Assembly (NCBI RefSeq): GCF_011045015.1
Contig: NZ_JAAKZY010000070.1
Location: 1 to 46,451, forward strand
Length of the DNA stretch: 46,451 nucleotides
Direction: 5' to 3'
Origin: Streptomyces scabichelini
Lineage (GTDB): Bacteria > Actinomycetota > Actinomycetes > Streptomycetales > Streptomycetaceae
Below, in pieces: positions 32,122-40,405 of this stretch. Under the pieces are notes generated by a model that saw nothing but the letters and a program-made list of their open reading frames with translations, did no database searches and had not been told where the DNA came from. The position numbers were made by a program, and so were the translations under genes. Positions within the stretch are counted from its first letter, which is position 1. Each line of letters starts with the position of its first letter.

Positions 32122-33120
32122 CTAGTCGGTGTTGTCGGGCCGGACGACGCGGCGCTGGATCAGGGTCAGGACGACGACGATCAGGAAGAAGACGACGGTG
32201 ATCGCGGACGCCTGGCCGATGTTGTTCTGGTCGAAGGCGGTGGTGACCGCCTGGTACATCACGGTGCGGGCCGCGTCCTCGTTGAGGCCGCCGCCTTTGA
32301 CTAGGACGTAGACCTGGTCGAAGACCCTGAAGGAGAGCACCGAGGTGAGCATGGCGACGAACACGAGGGTGCCGCGGATGCCGGGCAGGGTGACGTGGCG
32401 GAACTGCTGCCAGCGGGAGGCGCGGTCGAGCTCGGCGGCCTCGTAGAGCTCACCGGGGATCTGCTGGAGCCCGGCGAGCAGGATGACCATCTGGAAGCCG
32501 ACGCCCTGCCAGATGGAGAGAATGATGATCGAGACCATCGCCGTGGCGGAGTCTCCGAGCCAGTCGAAGGCGCCCCAGTTCCCGAAACTCACCGCGTCCA
32601 GCGCGGAGTTGAGCATCCCCTGGTCGCTGCGGGCCAGGATGAGGCGCCAGATCACGGCGACCAGCGCCATCGGGAAGACGACCGGCATGAAGAACAGGGA
32701 CCGGAACAGGCCGATCGCCTTGAGCTTGCGGTTGAGCAAAATCGCCAGGGCGAGCGCGAGACCGGTCTGCACGGGTACGACGACCGCGGCGAACGTCAGG
32801 TTGTTGAGCAGGGACCTGAGGAACGGGCCGGACAGATCGGGGTCGGTGAACAGCCGCCGGTAGTGCTCGATGCCGAACCAGGTCGGTTCCAGCGGGGAAC
32901 CGAGACGGACGTTGTAGAAGGAGAGGACGACGGCGTAGCCGAACGGGATCCCGACGAAGGCGATGAGTCCGACGACGGCGGGCGTGGACATGAGCAGTCC
33001 GTGCAACCAGTCGCGGTTCCTGCGCACAGAGCGCGCCGGTCGCGCGGGTTCGACGGAGGTCACGGGTAGGGCCTGCTCCCGGGCATGGGGCGCGGCGTGC
33101 GCGGGTTCGACGGATTTCAC
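32122..33120 (-). CDS. Carbohydrate ABC transporter permease (MalF type), locus A
   Basis: 332 aa. An Ala/Pro/Arg-rich N terminus of about 38 residues is followed by six membrane helices (LLMSTPAVVGLIAFVGIPFG to TVVFFLIVVVLTLI) and the EAA loop YEAAELDRASRWQQFRHVTL. The N terminus contains two copies of S-V-E-P-A, encoded by a tandem DNA repeat that also duplicates the start codon and its upstream sequence. GTG 33120 or GTG 33063 may both serve as starts; 33120 is the longer. Confidence 0.93.
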   Translation of the reverse strand: MKSVEPAHAAPHAREQALPVTSVEPARPARSVRRNRDWLHGLLMSTPAVVGLIAFVGIPFGYAVVLSFYNVRLGSPLEPTWFGIEHYRRLFTDPDLSGPFLRSLLNNLTFAAVVVPVQTGLALALAILLNRKLKAIGLFRSLFFMPVVFPMALVAVIWRLILARSDQGMLNSALDAVSFGNWGAFDWLGDSATAMVSIIILSIWQGVGFQMVILLAGLQQIPGELYEAAELDRASRWQQFRHVTLPGIRGTLVFVAMLTSVLSFRVFDQVYVLVKGGGLNEDAARTVMYQAVTTAFDQNNIGQASAITVVFFLIVVVLTLIQRRVVRPDNTD

Positions 33121-33155
33121 GGGGAGTCCTGTTCCCGGCGGGGCGGGCGCGACGT
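33042..33155. repeat. 57-bp tandem duplication spanning the start of the MalF-type permease gene
   Basis: The sequence CGCGGGTTCGACGGA(GG/TT)TCACGGG recurs with a 57-bp period (CAC start codons at 33061 and 33118), and the following 30 bases (GGCCTGCTCCCGGGC against GTCCTGTTCCCGGCG) are also alike. It duplicates ribosome site, start codon and first codons in frame (19 codons). Confidence 0.75.
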
Positions 33156-33181
33156 GCGCGGCCCGCCCCGGCCGATGGGTC

Positions 33182-34525
33182 CTACGGGATCTCGTAGCCG
33201 GCGTTGTCGGAGAAGTCCTGGTCGATGGCCTTGGCGGCCTTGGACAGGGCGTCCTTCGGGTCGGCGCCGCCGTAGACCGAGTTGAGGGCCTCGGCGAACT
33301 TCGCGGTGACCGTGGGGTATCCGGCGGTCAGCGGGCGGGTTACGGCGACGCAGGACTTGGTGATGTCGATGTCGCCGCAGGGCTTGGCGAGCTGGTCGGA
33401 GAAGAGCTGGAGCGGGCCGCCCTGCTTGTAGAGGTCGCTCGCGGCGAGCGCGGACTTGGTGGCGGGCGGGGCGCCGTTGGCCGTCGTCATCGCGGCGACG
33501 TTCTCGTCGTTCAGGAGGTTGTCCAGGAACGTGCCGGCGGCCTTGGCGTTCTTGGAGTCGGCGCCGATGCCCCAGGCCCAGGAGCCCTGGCCGGTCTTGG
33601 GGCCGTTGCCGAAGTCGGGCAGCGGCAGGACGACGAGGTCGTCACCGAGGGCCTCGCTGAAAGCGGGGTACATCCAGTGGCCGACCCAGCTGAGCGGGAC
33701 GCGGCCCTTGGCGAAGGCGTTGCCGTCGGTGTTGGGGTCGACATCGGACTTCCAGGACTGGAGGGTCTTCAGGGCCGAAACGGTTTCCGGCGAGTCGAGG
33801 GCGCCTTCCGCCTTGCCGTCCTTGAGGAGCGAACCGCCGGCCGACCAGACGACGGGGGAGAAGCCGTAGGTGCCCCACTCGGTGGTGAGCCCGTTGTTCT
33901 CCTGGATGTCGAGGACCTTGCCGTCGGAGTCCTTGGCCTTCAGGGCCTTGAGCGCGGCGGTGAACTCGTCCGCCGTCCAGGCGTCGTCCACGCTCGTCGG
34001 ATACTTCACGCCGGCCGCGTCGAGCAGCTTCTTGTTGCCGTAGATGCCCAGGCCCGAGTCGTACTGGCCCAGGCCGTAGTGCTTGCCGTCGATCTCGCCC
34101 TGCGCCTTGATGGCGTCGGTGGCGTTGCCCAGGGTCTTGGCGGAGACGTAGTCGTCGATCGGGGCGAGCTTCTGGTTGAAGACGAAGTTCGCCATGGTCG
34201 GGCCGTCGAACTCCATCACGTCCGGCAGCTCCGAGGCGTTGGTCGTCGTGATGGTCTTGGTGTAGTCGTTGCCGGGGATCAGCTTCAGCTCGACCTTGAT
34301 GTCGCTCTGTGAGGAGTTGAAGGACTTCACCGCGTTCTGTATGGCGGTGTCCTCGCTCTTCTGGCCCTGGTGGGCCCAGACGCTGATGGTGCCCTTGCCG
34401 CTGCCCGCCTCCGCGGAGGTGTCGGTGCTGCCGCCCCCGCCGCAGGCGGCCAGCGCCGCCAGGGGCAGGACGAGGGCCAGGCCCGTACTGGCTGTGCGGC
34501 GGACATTTCTGCTGCTCGAACTCAT
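33182..34525 (-). CDS. Sugar-binding lipoprotein of ABC transporter, locus A
   Basis: 447 aa, solute-binding protein family 1. The signal peptide ends in the lipobox LAALAAC|GGGG near residue 28. The binding-protein fold is shown by TISVWAHQGQKSEDTAIQNA, ASELPDVMEFDGPTMANFVF and PLPDFGNGPKTGQGSWAWGI. It captures an oligosaccharide or sugar outside the membrane for the two permeases that follow. Facing GH32 and GH1 genes suggest fructose- or beta-glucose-containing saccharides. Preceded by the lacI gene with a 108-bp gap. Confidence 0.94.
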   Translation of the reverse strand: MSSSSRNVRRTASTGLALVLPLAALAACGGGGSTDTSAEAGSGKGTISVWAHQGQKSEDTAIQNAVKSFNSSQSDIKVELKLIPGNDYTKTITTTNASELPDVMEFDGPTMANFVFNQKLAPIDDYVSAKTLGNATDAIKAQGEIDGKHYGLGQYDSGLGIYGNKKLLDAAGVKYPTSVDDAWTADEFTAALKALKAKDSDGKVLDIQENNGLTTEWGTYGFSPVVWSAGGSLLKDGKAEGALDSPETVSALKTLQSWKSDVDPNTDGNAFAKGRVPLSWVGHWMYPAFSEALGDDLVVLPLPDFGNGPKTGQGSWAWGIGADSKNAKAAGTFLDNLLNDENVAAMTTANGAPPATKSALAASDLYKQGGPLQLFSDQLAKPCGDIDITKSCVAVTRPLTAGYPTVTAKFAEALNSVYGGADPKDALSKAAKAIDQDFSDNAGYEIP

Positions 34526-34559
34526 GGGCTGTGCCTCCGTGCTGTGGCGAGGGTTTGCA

Positions 34560-34592
34560 GTGCTGACGTGCTGACGTGCTGACGTGCTGTCT
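34560..34592. repeat. 8-bp tandem repeat GTGCTGAC upstream of the locus A binding-protein gene
   Basis: GTGCTGAC is repeated three times plus a partial fourth copy, about 35-65 bases before the ATG of the lipoprotein gene. Because it sits in the 5' leader, copy-number change could alter expression. Confidence 0.8.
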
Positions 34593-34633
34593 GGGCGTGG
34601 GGGTGGGGGTTCACGGGTCTCAAGGGGAACGGG

Positions 34634-35656
34634 TTACTGCGGTCCGCGTGCTCGGGGCGGGGCGGTCGTCTCGCGCAGGACGAGGCGGATGGGCATCTGC
34701 ACCTGCGCCGCGGGTGGTTCGGCGCCGGGTTCCTCCAGCTGACGCAGCAACAGCCGGGCGGCCTCGGCGCCCTGGTCGGCGACCGGCTGGGCGACGGTGG
34801 TCAGGCCGACCACATCGGCGAGTTCGTGGTCGTCGAAGCCGACGACCGACACGTCCTCCGGGACCCTGAGCCGGTGGCGGCGCAGGGCGCGCAGCGCACC
34901 CATCGCCATCTCGTCGGACTGCGCGTACACGGCGGTCGGCGGGCGGGCGACGGCCAGCAGTTCGGTCATGGCCCGCTCACCGCCCTCGACGGTGTAGTCG
35001 CCGTCCGCCTCCAGCGCCGGATCGTGCTCGATTCCGGCGCCGGCCAGGACGTCCAGGTAGGCGTTGCGCCGCTCGATGGGGGTCGTCCAGTGCAGCGGCC
35101 CGCTGGCTCCGCTGATCATGCCGATGCGGCGGTGGCCGAGGTTCACCAGATGCCGTACGGCGCTCTCCGTGCCGGCCCGGTCGTCGATGCCGACGACGGT
35201 GAAGCCGGGCCGGGCGCCGCCGACCGTGGTGGCCAGCGGCACCCCCAGCGAGCGCAGCGCGGCCGACTCCTCCTCGTCCGGGATGAGCAGTGAGAGCACC
35301 GCGTCCACCCGCTTGCGCACCGGCAGCCTGGTGAAGAAGCGTTTGCGTATCTCCGGCGAGCCCAGGTTGTACAGCAGCACGTCGTACCCGGCGGCGCTGA
35401 ACACGCGCTCGGCCGCGTCCAGCACGGTGCCGAAGAACCAGCGGCCCACGTACGGCACCAGGACGCCGATGGTGTAGGTGCGGCCGCTGGCCAGACTGGC
35501 GGCGGAGCGGGACGCGGTGTAGCCGAGCTGGGCGGCGACGGCCGTGATCCGGTCCCGTACCTCGTCGGAGACGCCGGTCCGGCCGCGCAGGGCGCGGGAC
35601 ACGGTGGACGCCGAGACGCCGGCGGCGCGGGCGACGTCGTTGATGCTGGCCGTCAC
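34634..35656 (-). CDS. LacI-family regulator, locus A
   Basis: 340 aa. The LacI HTH is at residues 3-50 (INDVARAAGVSASTVSRALR, then the hinge ASRSAASLASGRTYTIGVLV), followed by a periplasmic-binding-protein-like ligand domain with QSDEMAMGALRALRRHRLRV and VPEDVSVVGFDDHELADVVG. It heads the minus-strand operon with the transporter. It probably binds the dyad at 35732-35745 and releases it on binding the imported sugar. Confidence 0.94.
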   Translation of the reverse strand: MTASINDVARAAGVSASTVSRALRGRTGVSDEVRDRITAVAAQLGYTASRSAASLASGRTYTIGVLVPYVGRWFFGTVLDAAERVFSAAGYDVLLYNLGSPEIRKRFFTRLPVRKRVDAVLSLLIPDEEESAALRSLGVPLATTVGGARPGFTVVGIDDRAGTESAVRHLVNLGHRRIGMISGASGPLHWTTPIERRNAYLDVLAGAGIEHDPALEADGDYTVEGGERAMTELLAVARPPTAVYAQSDEMAMGALRALRRHRLRVPEDVSVVGFDDHELADVVGLTTVAQPVADQGAEAARLLLRQLEEPGAEPPAAQVQMPIRLVLRETTAPPRARGPQ

Positions 35657-35731
35657 GGCGCAGTTCCTCCCGTTGATTTCACGTCGGTGTGATGTGGGGG
35701 TGACGAGACCGTAAGCCCGGCCTCCTTGTTG

Positions 35732-35745
35732 CGCAAGCGTTTGCG
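35732..35745. promoter_or_regulatory. LacI-type operator of locus A
   Basis: CGCAAGCGTTTGCG is palindromic at 12 of 14 positions with a central CG, the general form of LacI/GalR operators. It lies between the divergent lacI and GH32 genes and could control both directions. Confidence 0.7.
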
Positions 35746-35838
35746 TTCAGATTTACTTGGGCCGATTCCAAAGTGAGTCCGTTTTGAACTGATGGTCAGC
35801 GCACGCGTTTGGGCGCTGTGAGCCGACAGGAACTCCGT

Positions 35839-37188
35839 ATGCGATACGCCCCGCCAGGCCTCTGCCTGAACGACTTCGCCCTGCTCCGGGACGAGGACGG
35901 CACCTACACGGTGCTGCACCTTCAGGGGCCCTGGACGGCCGAGTTCGATCACATGCGGATGGAGACCTCGTACGGCCGGGCGACCTCCACCGACCTCGTT
36001 CACTGGCAGCCGCAGGGACCCGCCTTCGGCAACGGGCTGCCGGGCCGCTTCGACTCCCAGGCGGTGTGGACGATGCATCCGTTCCGGTACGGCGAGGGAA
36101 TGGCGATGTTCTACACGGGGGTGAGCGGCCTGCTGCCCGGCGGTACGCCGCTCCAGGCCGTCGGACTCGCGTACTCCGACCGCACCGACGGCACGGGCTG
36201 GCGCCGCCATGGCACCGGGCCGGTCGTCGAGGCCGACCCGCGCTGGTATCGCACAGGCGAAGGGATGGGCTGGCGCGACCCCTTCGTCGTACGGGACGAC
36301 GAGGGCGGCGGCTGGGTCATGGCGGTCTGCGCGAGCGACGCCTCCCTCCCGGTGGAGGCCGGCGGCTGCGTAGCCCTGGCCACCTCCGACGACCTGGAGC
36401 ACTGGACCGTCCACCCGCCGCTCCTCGCACCGGGCGACATCGACGAGTTCGAGTGCCCCGTCCTGGAACGCCTCGACGACGGCAGCTGGCTGCTGCTCGG
36501 TTCCATCGGGCAGACCCGCCGCATCGAGGCGTGGACGGCCCCCCGCCTGCGCGGCCCGTGGACCCGCCGCGGCCCACTGGGCCCGACCGGCGCCTACGCC
36601 CCCAGGGTGATCCCCGCCCCGGACGGCTCCCGCGTCGTCCTGCACACGACACCCCGCCAGGTCGGCCTCAGCGACGCCGGGGACCGCTGCCGCGGCATGC
36701 TCGCCCAGCCCAAGTCTCTTGTGGTGCAAGGCGATTCCGCGCCCCGCCTGGAATGGTGGCCCGGCCTGAACGCCTGGCTCGGCGAGGAGACCGACCACCC
36801 CGCCCTGCACGCGGTCGGCGACATCGGCATATCCGGGCCCGTCGACATCACCCTGCGCACCGACACCCCGGACGGCGACCGTTCCGCCCTCGCCGTGGGC
36901 TGCGACGGCAAAAACCTTTGGGTCACCGGCCCCGGCGGGACCCGGCTCGGCGAGACCGTCCTGACCGAACCCGCCGCCGTCCTGCGCATCCTCACCATCG
37001 GCGAGTACGTCGAGGTCTACGCCGACGGCGTCTTCGCCCTGACCACCTTGTGCTACTCCGGCCACCCCGCCCGTTGGACGGCCGTCACCGAAGGGCACAG
37101 CCACACCATTCCCGTCCGCCCCGTACGGCTGCCCGAGCCCCACCGCGACGACGCCTCGGCCATCTGGCCCGGTGCCGTACCCCGGTGA
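35839..37188 (+). CDS. Glycoside hydrolase family 32-like protein
   Basis: 449 aa. The five-bladed propeller motifs of clan GH-J are present: LNDFALL (nucleophile Asp), GWRDPFVV (RDP) and DEFECPVLE (EC, acid/base Glu). The C-terminal beta-sandwich ends with LRILTIGEYVEVYADG. GH32 enzymes split fructose from sucrose, inulin or levan. The first motif is NDF rather than NDPNG, so the substrate may differ. No signal peptide, hence intracellular action on an imported saccharide. AGGAA precedes the ATG. Divergent from lacI. Confidence 0.85.
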   Translation: MRYAPPGLCLNDFALLRDEDGTYTVLHLQGPWTAEFDHMRMETSYGRATSTDLVHWQPQGPAFGNGLPGRFDSQAVWTMHPFRYGEGMAMFYTGVSGLLPGGTPLQAVGLAYSDRTDGTGWRRHGTGPVVEADPRWYRTGEGMGWRDPFVVRDDEGGGWVMAVCASDASLPVEAGGCVALATSDDLEHWTVHPPLLAPGDIDEFECPVLERLDDGSWLLLGSIGQTRRIEAWTAPRLRGPWTRRGPLGPTGAYAPRVIPAPDGSRVVLHTTPRQVGLSDAGDRCRGMLAQPKSLVVQGDSAPRLEWWPGLNAWLGEETDHPALHAVGDIGISGPVDITLRTDTPDGDRSALAVGCDGKNLWVTGPGGTRLGETVLTEPAAVLRILTIGEYVEVYADGVFALTTLCYSGHPARWTAVTEGHSHTIPVRPVRLPEPHRDDASAIWPGAVPR

Positions 37189-37246
37189 CAGCGAGACTCC
37201 GCGCCTGCTGACCGGCATCCCGCACGACCCCCGGAAAGGCCCAGCC

Positions 37247-38449
37247 ATGAACGTCACCGCCGACGGTCTCCGATTCCCCGACGGATTCCTGTGGGGCGCC
37301 TCCACCGCCGCCCACCAGATCGAGGGCAACAACGTCAACAGCGACTGGTGGCAGATGGAACACAGCGGCGGCTCCATCGCCGAGCCCAGCCTCGACGCCG
37401 CCGACAGCTACCACCGGTGGCGCGAGGACATGGACCTGCTCGCCCAACTCGGCTTCACCGACTACCGGTTCAGCATCGAATGGGCCCGCATCGAACCCGC
37501 TCCGGGACACTTCTCCCGGGCCGAGATCGCCCACTACCGACGCATGGTCGACGGGGCCGTCGAACGCGGCCTGCGGCCCATGGTCACCCTGCACCACTTC
37601 ACCGTCCCGCGCTGGTTCGCCGAGCGCGGCGGCTGGACCGCCGACGGGGCGGTGGACCTGTTCGAGCGGTACGTGCGGGCGACCGCGCCCATCATCGGCA
37701 CCGGCGTGCGGCACGTGTGCACCATCAACGAGCCCAACATGATCGCGGTCGCCGGCGCCATCCGCGAACTGGGCACCGAAGCACTCCCCACGGCGGGACT
37801 TCCGCTGCCCGACAAGGCCACCACCGACGCCCTGATCCAGGCACACCACCGGGCCACGGCCGCCGTCAAGGCGATCTCCGCCGACATCCGGGCCGGCTGG
37901 TCCATCGCCAACCAGGTCTACCAGGCCCAGCCCGGGGCCGAGGCCGTCACCGCGGCCTACAGCCATCCCCGCGAAGACGTCTTCATCGAAGCCGCCCGCG
38001 ACGACGACTGGATCGGCGTCCAGTCCTACACCCGCACCAGGATCACCACCGACGGCCCCATCCCGGCGCCCGACGACGCCGAACGCACCCTCACCGGCTG
38101 GGAGTACTACCCACAAGCCATCGGACATGCCCTGCGCCACACCGCCGAGATCGTCGGCGACGTCCCCCTGATCGTCACCGAGAACGGCATCGCCACCGAC
38201 GACGACACCCGCCGCATCGCCTACACCACCGGAGCACTCCAGGAAGTCTCCGCCGCCCTGGAGGACGGCCTCGACGTACGCGGCTACCTCCACTGGAGCG
38301 CCCTAGACAACTACGAATGGGGCTCCTACAAGCCCACCTTCGGCCTCATCTCCGTCGACCCCGACACCTTCGAACGCACCCCCAAGCCCTCGGCGGCCTG
38401 GCTCGGCGGACTCGCCCGCACCGGAATGCTGCCGCGCGCCGGTCGCTGA
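37247..38449 (+). CDS. Glycoside hydrolase family 1 beta-glucosidase/galactosidase
   Basis: 400 aa, intracellular. The acid/base Glu162 is in TINEPN, the nucleophile Glu312 in IVTENG. The N-terminal FPDGFLWGASTAAHQIEG is the family signature. The C-terminal YLHWSALDNYEWG and FGLISVD are typical. It hydrolyses beta-linked glucosides, galactosides or related disaccharides. ATG 37247 has GGAAAGG upstream; the frame is open to 37172. It follows the GH32 gene by 58 bp and is probably cotranscribed, so locus A may use a substrate with both fructosyl and beta-glycosyl parts, or two substrates. Confidence 0.94.
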   Translation: MNVTADGLRFPDGFLWGASTAAHQIEGNNVNSDWWQMEHSGGSIAEPSLDAADSYHRWREDMDLLAQLGFTDYRFSIEWARIEPAPGHFSRAEIAHYRRMVDGAVERGLRPMVTLHHFTVPRWFAERGGWTADGAVDLFERYVRATAPIIGTGVRHVCTINEPNMIAVAGAIRELGTEALPTAGLPLPDKATTDALIQAHHRATAAVKAISADIRAGWSIANQVYQAQPGAEAVTAAYSHPREDVFIEAARDDDWIGVQSYTRTRITTDGPIPAPDDAERTLTGWEYYPQAIGHALRHTAEIVGDVPLIVTENGIATDDDTRRIAYTTGALQEVSAALEDGLDVRGYLHWSALDNYEWGSYKPTFGLISVDPDTFERTPKPSAAWLGGLARTGMLPRAGR

Positions 38450-38507
38450 GCGGTCTCGCCACCCCAAAAGCGCTGAAACCCGTCCCCCGGCGGACCCAAG
38501 TGGCAGT

Positions 38508-38516
38508 GAAAGTTTC
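38508..38516. promoter_or_regulatory. GAAAGTTTC palindrome upstream of the beta-xylosidase gene
   Basis: GAAA-G-TTTC, followed by GAA, resembles the CGAA(A)-N-(T)TTCG type of site described for Streptomyces xylan and beta-xylosidase regulators. It is about 180 bases before the GH43 start. A candidate operator only. Confidence 0.4.
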
Positions 38517-38552
38517 GAATAGTGGGCCCGGACCGACGGAGACATTGACCGT

Positions 38553-38612
38553 ATGGCAACCGGTTCCTACATTAACGACTTCGTGTGGCTGCTGATCGTC
38601 TTCCTTCTGTGA
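38553..38612 (+). CDS. Possible 19-aa hydrophobic peptide
   Basis: ATG 38553 opens MATGSYINDFVWLLIVFLL and stops at 38612, between the GH1 and GH43 genes. The C-terminal half is a short membrane-like segment. GGAG lies about 12 bases before the ATG, too far for a strong site. Unknown; may be chance. Confidence 0.25.
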   Translation: MATGSYINDFVWLLIVFLL

Positions 38613-38694
38613 GGGCCGACCTCCCGGTCAAAGGCCGATCCCCACCTCCGTAAGCCACCTGAGTCAGGGCTGAGTCATCTGTGAAAGGACCTGC

Positions 38695-40314
38695 ATGACC
38701 GCGGGCCACCTCCGCAACCCCGTGCTGCCCGGATTCCACCCGGACCCGAGCATCGTGCGCGTGGGCGCGGACTACTTCATCGCCACCTCGACCTTCGAGT
38801 GGTACCCGGGCGTGCCCGTGCACCGCTCGAAGGATCTCGTCCACTGGGAGCCGGCCGGTCACATACTGGACCGGCCCGATCTGCTCGACCTGCGCGGAGT
38901 CCCCGACTCGGCCGGCGTCTGGGCGCCCTCACTGTCGTACCGCGACGGGCAGTTCTGGCTGGTCTACACGATCGTCCGCACGATCGGTCAGCCCTACAAG
39001 GACCTCGACAACTACCTGATCACGGCCCCTTCGATCGAGGGCCCGTGGTCGGAGCCGGTCTTCCTGAACTCCTCCGGCTTCGACCCGTCGTTCTTCCACG
39101 ACGAGGACGGCCGCAGCTGGCTGCTGAACATCCAGTGGGACCCGCGCGAGGGGCACCCGTCCTTCGCCGGGATCCTGCTCCAGGAGTACGACGCCGCCAA
39201 GCGGGCCCTGATCGGACAGCCCCGCACGATCCTCCAGCACGACGAGCTGATCGAGGGTCCCAACGTCTACTTCCGCGACGGCTGGTACTACCTGATGCTC
39301 GCTGAGGGCGGCACCGGCTGGAACCACGGCATCCTCATGGCCCGCTCGCGCGAGCTGACAGGACCGTACGAACTCGACCCGCTCGGCTCGCTGCTGACCA
39401 CCCGGGACACCCCGGACTGGCCGCTGCAGAAGGCCGGTCACGGTGAGCTGGTCGAGACGCCGGAGGGGGAGTGGTTCCTCGCGCACCTGGCCTCCCGCCC
39501 CGTACGGACGCCCGAAGGGCCGCGCTGCGTTCTCGGCCGGGAGACCTGCCTGCAGCGCGTGACCTGGACGGACGACGGCTGGCTGCGGCTGGCCGACGGC
39601 GGACGGCGGCCGAGTCTGGAGGTTCTGGCACCCACGGGGGTGGAGCCGGGACAGCCGGGCCCGGCCGCCGGGCCTCCCGCCCGTGACGACTTCAACTCGC
39701 CTTCCCTGGACGGGCACTGGAGTACGCTGCGGGCCCCCGCGACCTCCGAGTGGCTGACGCTCGGCGAGCGCCCCGGACATCTGCGGCTGCGCGGCCGGCA
39801 GAGTCCGCACTCGCTCTTCGACCAGAGCCTTCTCGCGCGGCGGCTCACCTCGGTGCGGTGCGAGGTGACGACGGTCGTCGACTTCCGCCCTTCCCACTTC
39901 AGCCAGCGCGCGGGCCTCATCTGCTGGTACGACACGTCCACGCACTACTACCTGCGCCTCACCCATACCGAAGGCAGGGGACGGGTCCTGGGCGTGGTCC
40001 TCTCCGACGACGGGGCGTACCGGGAACTCCCGGAGTCCGAACTCGGCGTCGACGACTGGCCGTTGGTGCATCTCCGGGCCCGCTTCGACAGTGCGGAACT
40101 GCGTTTCTTCGCGTCGCCCGACGGGACGGACTGGCAGGCCGTGGGCCCGGCCCTGGACGCGAGCAAGCTCTCCGACGACTACGGCAACCGGTTGCGGTTC
40201 ACCGGCGCGTTCGTCGGAATCAGCGCACAGGACCTGGGCGGAACGCGCGCTCCGGCCGACTTCGACTGGTTCGAGGTGCGGGATCTGGACGACGGGGACG
40301 GCGGGCAGGAGTAA
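38695..40314 (+). CDS. Glycoside hydrolase family 43 beta-xylosidase
   Basis: 539 aa, the length of the XynB subfamily. The five-bladed propeller carries Asp17 (FHPDPS, base), Asp130 (GFDPSF, pKa modulator) and Glu187 (IEGPN, acid). The C-terminal beta-sandwich starts at about residue 330 (ARDDFNSPSLDGHWSTLRAP) and reaches into the active site in this subfamily. No signal peptide, so it cleaves imported xylo-oligosaccharides or related arabino-compounds. AAAGGA precedes the ATG. Ends at a strong bidirectional terminator facing the locus B importer. Confidence 0.94.
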   Translation: MTAGHLRNPVLPGFHPDPSIVRVGADYFIATSTFEWYPGVPVHRSKDLVHWEPAGHILDRPDLLDLRGVPDSAGVWAPSLSYRDGQFWLVYTIVRTIGQPYKDLDNYLITAPSIEGPWSEPVFLNSSGFDPSFFHDEDGRSWLLNIQWDPREGHPSFAGILLQEYDAAKRALIGQPRTILQHDELIEGPNVYFRDGWYYLMLAEGGTGWNHGILMARSRELTGPYELDPLGSLLTTRDTPDWPLQKAGHGELVETPEGEWFLAHLASRPVRTPEGPRCVLGRETCLQRVTWTDDGWLRLADGGRRPSLEVLAPTGVEPGQPGPAAGPPARDDFNSPSLDGHWSTLRAPATSEWLTLGERPGHLRLRGRQSPHSLFDQSLLARRLTSVRCEVTTVVDFRPSHFSQRAGLICWYDTSTHYYLRLTHTEGRGRVLGVVLSDDGAYRELPESELGVDDWPLVHLRARFDSAELRFFASPDGTDWQAVGPALDASKLSDDYGNRLRFTGAFVGISAQDLGGTRAPADFDWFEVRDLDDGDGGQE

Positions 40315-40343
40315 GGGTTCGCCGCCAGTAGTGCCTGGCGGAC

Positions 40344-40383
40344 GCCTCGGCGGTCAGCGACGAAGTTACGTCGCTGACCGCCG
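40344..40383. terminator. Bidirectional terminator between GH43 and the locus B permease
   Basis: CTCGGCGGTCAGCGACG (40344-40360) pairs perfectly over 17 bp with CGTCGCTGACCGCCGAG (40367-40383), loop AAGTTA. It sits midway between two convergent genes. No T-tract is seen. Confidence 0.88.
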
Positions 40384-40405
40384 AGTTGCGTTCCCGAGGA
40401 CTTGG

